From: Candidatus Sulfopaludibacter sp. SbA3
GTDB taxonomy: Bacteria > Acidobacteriota > Terriglobia > Bryobacterales > Bryobacteraceae
Direction of reading: 5' to 3'
DNA length: 8,180 bases
NCBI GenBank assembly: GCA_945900935.1
Contig: CAMDKT010000253.1
Coordinates: 1-8,180 of the forward strand
Part shown: positions 6,077 to 8,180 of the stretch, piece by piece
Position numbering within the stretch: the first letter of the stretch is position 1
Layout of the letters: each line of letters begins with the position of its first letter
Program-made: the position numbers and the translations under genes
Notes under the pieces: model-generated
The model's input: the letters and a program-made list of their open reading frames with translations, nothing else
The model's database searches: none
Told to the model about the DNA's origin: nothing

Positions 6077-7381
6077 CTAGAGCTTCTTGGCGCGCTTGGC
6101 GACTTCAGCCGGATCTTCCATCGCGATCACGTCGCCGGCTTTCAGGCCTTTGGTGACGACCATGTCCGTGTCGTTGCGCTTGCCGACAGCAATCTGCCGA
6201 ATGACAAACCCCTCGCCCTGTTGAATCCAAACAGCGGGCTTCCCTTTGTTCATGAAGCTGGCGCGGGCGGGAATCAAGAGCGAATTCGGCTCACTCTCAA
6301 TGACGATTTCGGCGGTGCAGCTCATGCCCGGGCGCAACCGGGGATCTACCTTATCCAGGGTGGCGCGGGCCGGGAACGTTTTTTCGGTGAGGCCCATCCC
6401 CTTGTACAGGACCGCGGCTATGGGGCTGATCCAATCCAGGGTGGCATTCAATTCGACTTCGGGAATGGCGTCCACGCGGACACGAAGCCGCTGGGCGAGT
6501 TGCAACTTCCCTCGATCCACTTCATCAAGTTTAAGTTCGACGCGCATCTGCGAGAGGTCGGGGATTTCGGCGATGGCGGCACCGGTCCAGGCCCGGTCTC
6601 CTTCCTTGAAAGGGGGCGGTGTGGAGCCGAATGAACCGGGGGTGCGGGTGTTGGGAAGGATATTGACGATACCGTCCATAGGCGCGACGATCTTCATGCG
6701 GGTCAGATAGCTTTTGAAGCGGTCAATGTCGCGGACGGTTTTGTCTTTTTTGCTATCGAGGCGGTCGATGTCAGCTTGCTGCGTGGTTTTGTGGGCTTTG
6801 ACGGTGACATTTACCTGTTCCAGATCGCCCTCGGCGGTACCGACGTCGATGCGATTTTTCTTGCCCTCGATTTCGGAAAGAATCTCGGCTTTGGATGCTT
6901 CCAATTTGGCGCGCTCCACGTTGTAAGTGGCCGTCATTTGATTCATCGCGTCCATTTCTTTGGTAATGCGATGGGATGCCTGCATCTGAATGATTTCCTT
7001 GTCCACGGTCCGAACAGAGGTTGTGCGATCCAAATAATACTGTTCCATTTGGGCGGCGTCAAACTCGATGACCGTTTCGCCTTTGCGGATCGGCTTGCCG
7101 GTTTCGGCGAGCATGACAATGCGAGGATCGGGAATCTGCGGCGCCGAAAGGATGACAGAGCGGGAGCTGCGAACTTCTCCGCGTGTCTTAACAGAGATCA
7201 CAAACTCAGCCTGACGCACGCGCGCGACCGGCACTTCCACTTTCGTCTGCCCGGTGTATCGGTAAGCGGCATACCCGCCGCCGGCGACGGCAAGGAAGGT
7301 GATGAAACTCGTGATTGCCCGGCGGCGATTTCCCGACGCGGACTGGCCAAGACGCACTTTCGGTTTGATATCTTTCGACAT
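6077..7381 (-). CDS. Periplasmic adaptor subunit (HlyD/MacA-like), second of three
   Basis: This 434-residue membrane-fusion protein has a basic cytoplasmic N-terminus (to about residue 21) and a single transmembrane anchor at about 22-41 (AITSFITFLAVAGGGYAAY). The first lipoyl half is at about 74-108 (SVILSAPQIPDPRIVMLAET ... GETVIEFDAA). An alpha-helical hairpin spans about 112-227, and the second lipoyl half is at 229-243 (MKIVAPMDGIVNILP). Then come a loop with TPPPFKEGDRAWTG (254-267), the beta-barrel (EIPDLSQMRVELKLDEVDRG ... LRPGMSCTAEIVIE, about 272-362), and the C-terminal membrane-proximal domain (LLIPARASFMNKGKPAVWI ... GLKAGDVIAMEDP). All expected adaptor domains are present at ordinary length. 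Its barrel and C-terminal motifs resemble both flanking adaptors, suggesting tandem duplication. It begins 36 bases after the stop of the first adaptor, with only a weak GGAA ribosome site, and ends 23 bases before the third. It should link the inner-membrane permease to TolC; whether it pairs with the permease here or works with another adaptor cannot be told. Confidence 0.9.
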   Translation of the reverse strand: MSKDIKPKVRLGQSASGNRRRAITSFITFLAVAGGGYAAYRYTGQTKVEVPVARVRQAEFVISVKTRGEVRSSRSVILSAPQIPDPRIVMLAETGKPIRKGETVIEFDAAQMEQYYLDRTTSVRTVDKEIIQMQASHRITKEMDAMNQMTATYNVERAKLEASKAEILSEIEGKKNRIDVGTAEGDLEQVNVTVKAHKTTQQADIDRLDSKKDKTVRDIDRFKSYLTRMKIVAPMDGIVNILPNTRTPGSFGSTPPPFKEGDRAWTGAAIAEIPDLSQMRVELKLDEVDRGKLQLAQRLRVRVDAIPEVELNATLDWISPIAAVLYKGMGLTEKTFPARATLDKVDPRLRPGMSCTAEIVIESEPNSLLIPARASFMNKGKPAVWIQQGEGFVIRQIAVGKRNDTDMVVTKGLKAGDVIAMEDPAEVAKRAKKL

Positions 7382-7417
7382 AGTAGTTCCAGGGAGATGT
7401 TTCGGACGGGGATATTT

Positions 7418-8180
7418 TTAACTGGTTGCGGATTCAGGCTTCGCGGCGGTCAATGGCGGTTCCAAGGCCACGACTTCGCCGGGCTTGACACCGCCACGAA
7501 TGGCGGCGTGGGTATTGCTGACCACGCCAAGCTGGACATCCCGGCGTTCCCAAATGCCGGCCGCAGTGCGGACCATAACAAACGGTTTCGGCTCGGCCCC
7601 GGCGGTCGAGTTGTCCGACATCAGGGCCTCGGCCGGAACGACCGTGGCCGCATCGGCTTCTTCGAGTACAACATCGGCGCTGACGCTGAGGTCGGGAATG
7701 ATTCGCGGATCGAGCTTGTCCAATCTAAGGCGGACAGCGACTTCCTTCTTAAAGCTGCCGCGCATGCCCGAAGTTTTAGTAATCGCGCCGATAGTGACGA
7801 GATGAGCGGGAAGCACCAAGCCGGGAAAGGCGTCAAAGCTGACCCTCGCCCGTTGGCCCAACCGCAAGTGCTGGATGTCCACCTGATTGACGGAAGCGTT
7901 GATGATCATCGAAGACGGATCAACGACCTGCATGAACATCATGCCGGGATAAACCTGATCGCCCTGCTGAATGGGCTTCATTTCGCCGCCGCTGTAAACG
8001 GTCTGGACAACGACGAGACCATCCATGGGAGCTTTGAGGATCATGCGATCGGCATTGGCCTGGGCGCGCCGAAGTTCGAGATTGGCGGCGGCGAGTTCGA
8101 GGTCAGCTACTTTCAGAGTCGCCTTTTCGCCGACATCGACGTAACGGGCGGCTTCCTGCAACTGTTTCAAATTTGCTTTT
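7418..8180 (-). CDS. Periplasmic adaptor subunit (HlyD-like), first of three, 5' end outside window
   Basis: The frame is open through the right edge; the TTG at 8170 is internal, since codons KAN precede it with no stop and no start context. About 253 residues are visible. They comprise the descending arm of the helical hairpin (ATLKVADLELAAANLELRRA), the second lipoyl half (MILKAPMDGLVVVQTVYSGG), and a linker with IQQGDQVYPGMMF. The beta-barrel follows (VVDPSSMIINASVNQVDIQH ... VAVRLRLDKLDPRIIPDLSV), then the membrane-proximal domain (TVVPAEALM ... PFVMVRTAAGIWERRDVQLG) and a C-terminal GGVKPGEVVALEPPL. The GD-V-PGM linker and the KPGE-V-A-x-x-P end are shared with the other two adaptors. 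The N-terminal anchor and first lipoyl half lie beyond 8180. The TAA stop (complement of 7418-7420) is followed after 36 bases by the next adaptor. It is probably an adaptor of the same efflux system, but any special role is unknown. Confidence 0.88.
   Translation of the reverse strand, partial: KANLKQLQEAARYVDVGEKATLKVADLELAAANLELRRAQANADRMILKAPMDGLVVVQTVYSGGEMKPIQQGDQVYPGMMFMQVVDPSSMIINASVNQVDIQHLRLGQRARVSFDAFPGLVLPAHLVTIGAITKTSGMRGSFKKEVAVRLRLDKLDPRIIPDLSVSADVVLEEADAATVVPAEALMSDNSTAGAEPKPFVMVRTAAGIWERRDVQLGVVSNTHAAIRGGVKPGEVVALEPPLTAAKPESATS

Overview
The window is a bacterial chromosomal segment of moderately high GC. It holds the last third of a protoporphyrinogen oxidase gene on the + strand (left edge), a stretch of about 690 bases without an intact gene, and then a tightly packed five-gene efflux operon on the - strand that runs from the right edge to about position 1064. 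The outer-membrane TolC protein and periplasmic adaptors indicate a Gram-negative (diderm) cell. The combination of MacB-type permeases, several adaptors per operon and Gly-rich adaptor inserts recalls Acidobacteriota of the Bryobacter/Solibacter type, but this is an inference from general resemblance only.

The efflux operon, in transcription order, is: a periplasmic adaptor cut by the right edge (7418-8180), a second adaptor (6077-7381), a third adaptor with a very large Gly-rich insertion (4089-6053), a MacB-like ABC permease without an ATPase domain (2806-4059), and a TolC-family outer-membrane channel (1064-2785). Gaps between genes are only 20 to 36 bases, so they are almost certainly one transcript. 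Together they specify a tripartite envelope-spanning pump: permease in the inner membrane, adaptor(s) bridging the periplasm, and the TolC duct through the outer membrane. The ATP-binding subunit the permease needs is not in the window; it may lie upstream beyond 8180. The substrate cannot be read from the sequence. Three adaptors for one permease and one channel is more than the pump architecture needs.

The convergent gap between the hemY-like gene and tolC (373-1063) contains no intact ORF. Translated on the + strand across shifting frames, it gives a series of peptide pieces that resemble, in the right N-to-C order, a Cas6-type CRISPR RNA-processing (RAMP) protein. The C-terminal glycine-rich piece is the best match. 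I read this as an eroded cas6-like pseudogene. No CRISPR array or other cas gene is visible. A short GC-rich hairpin sits just past the tolC stop.
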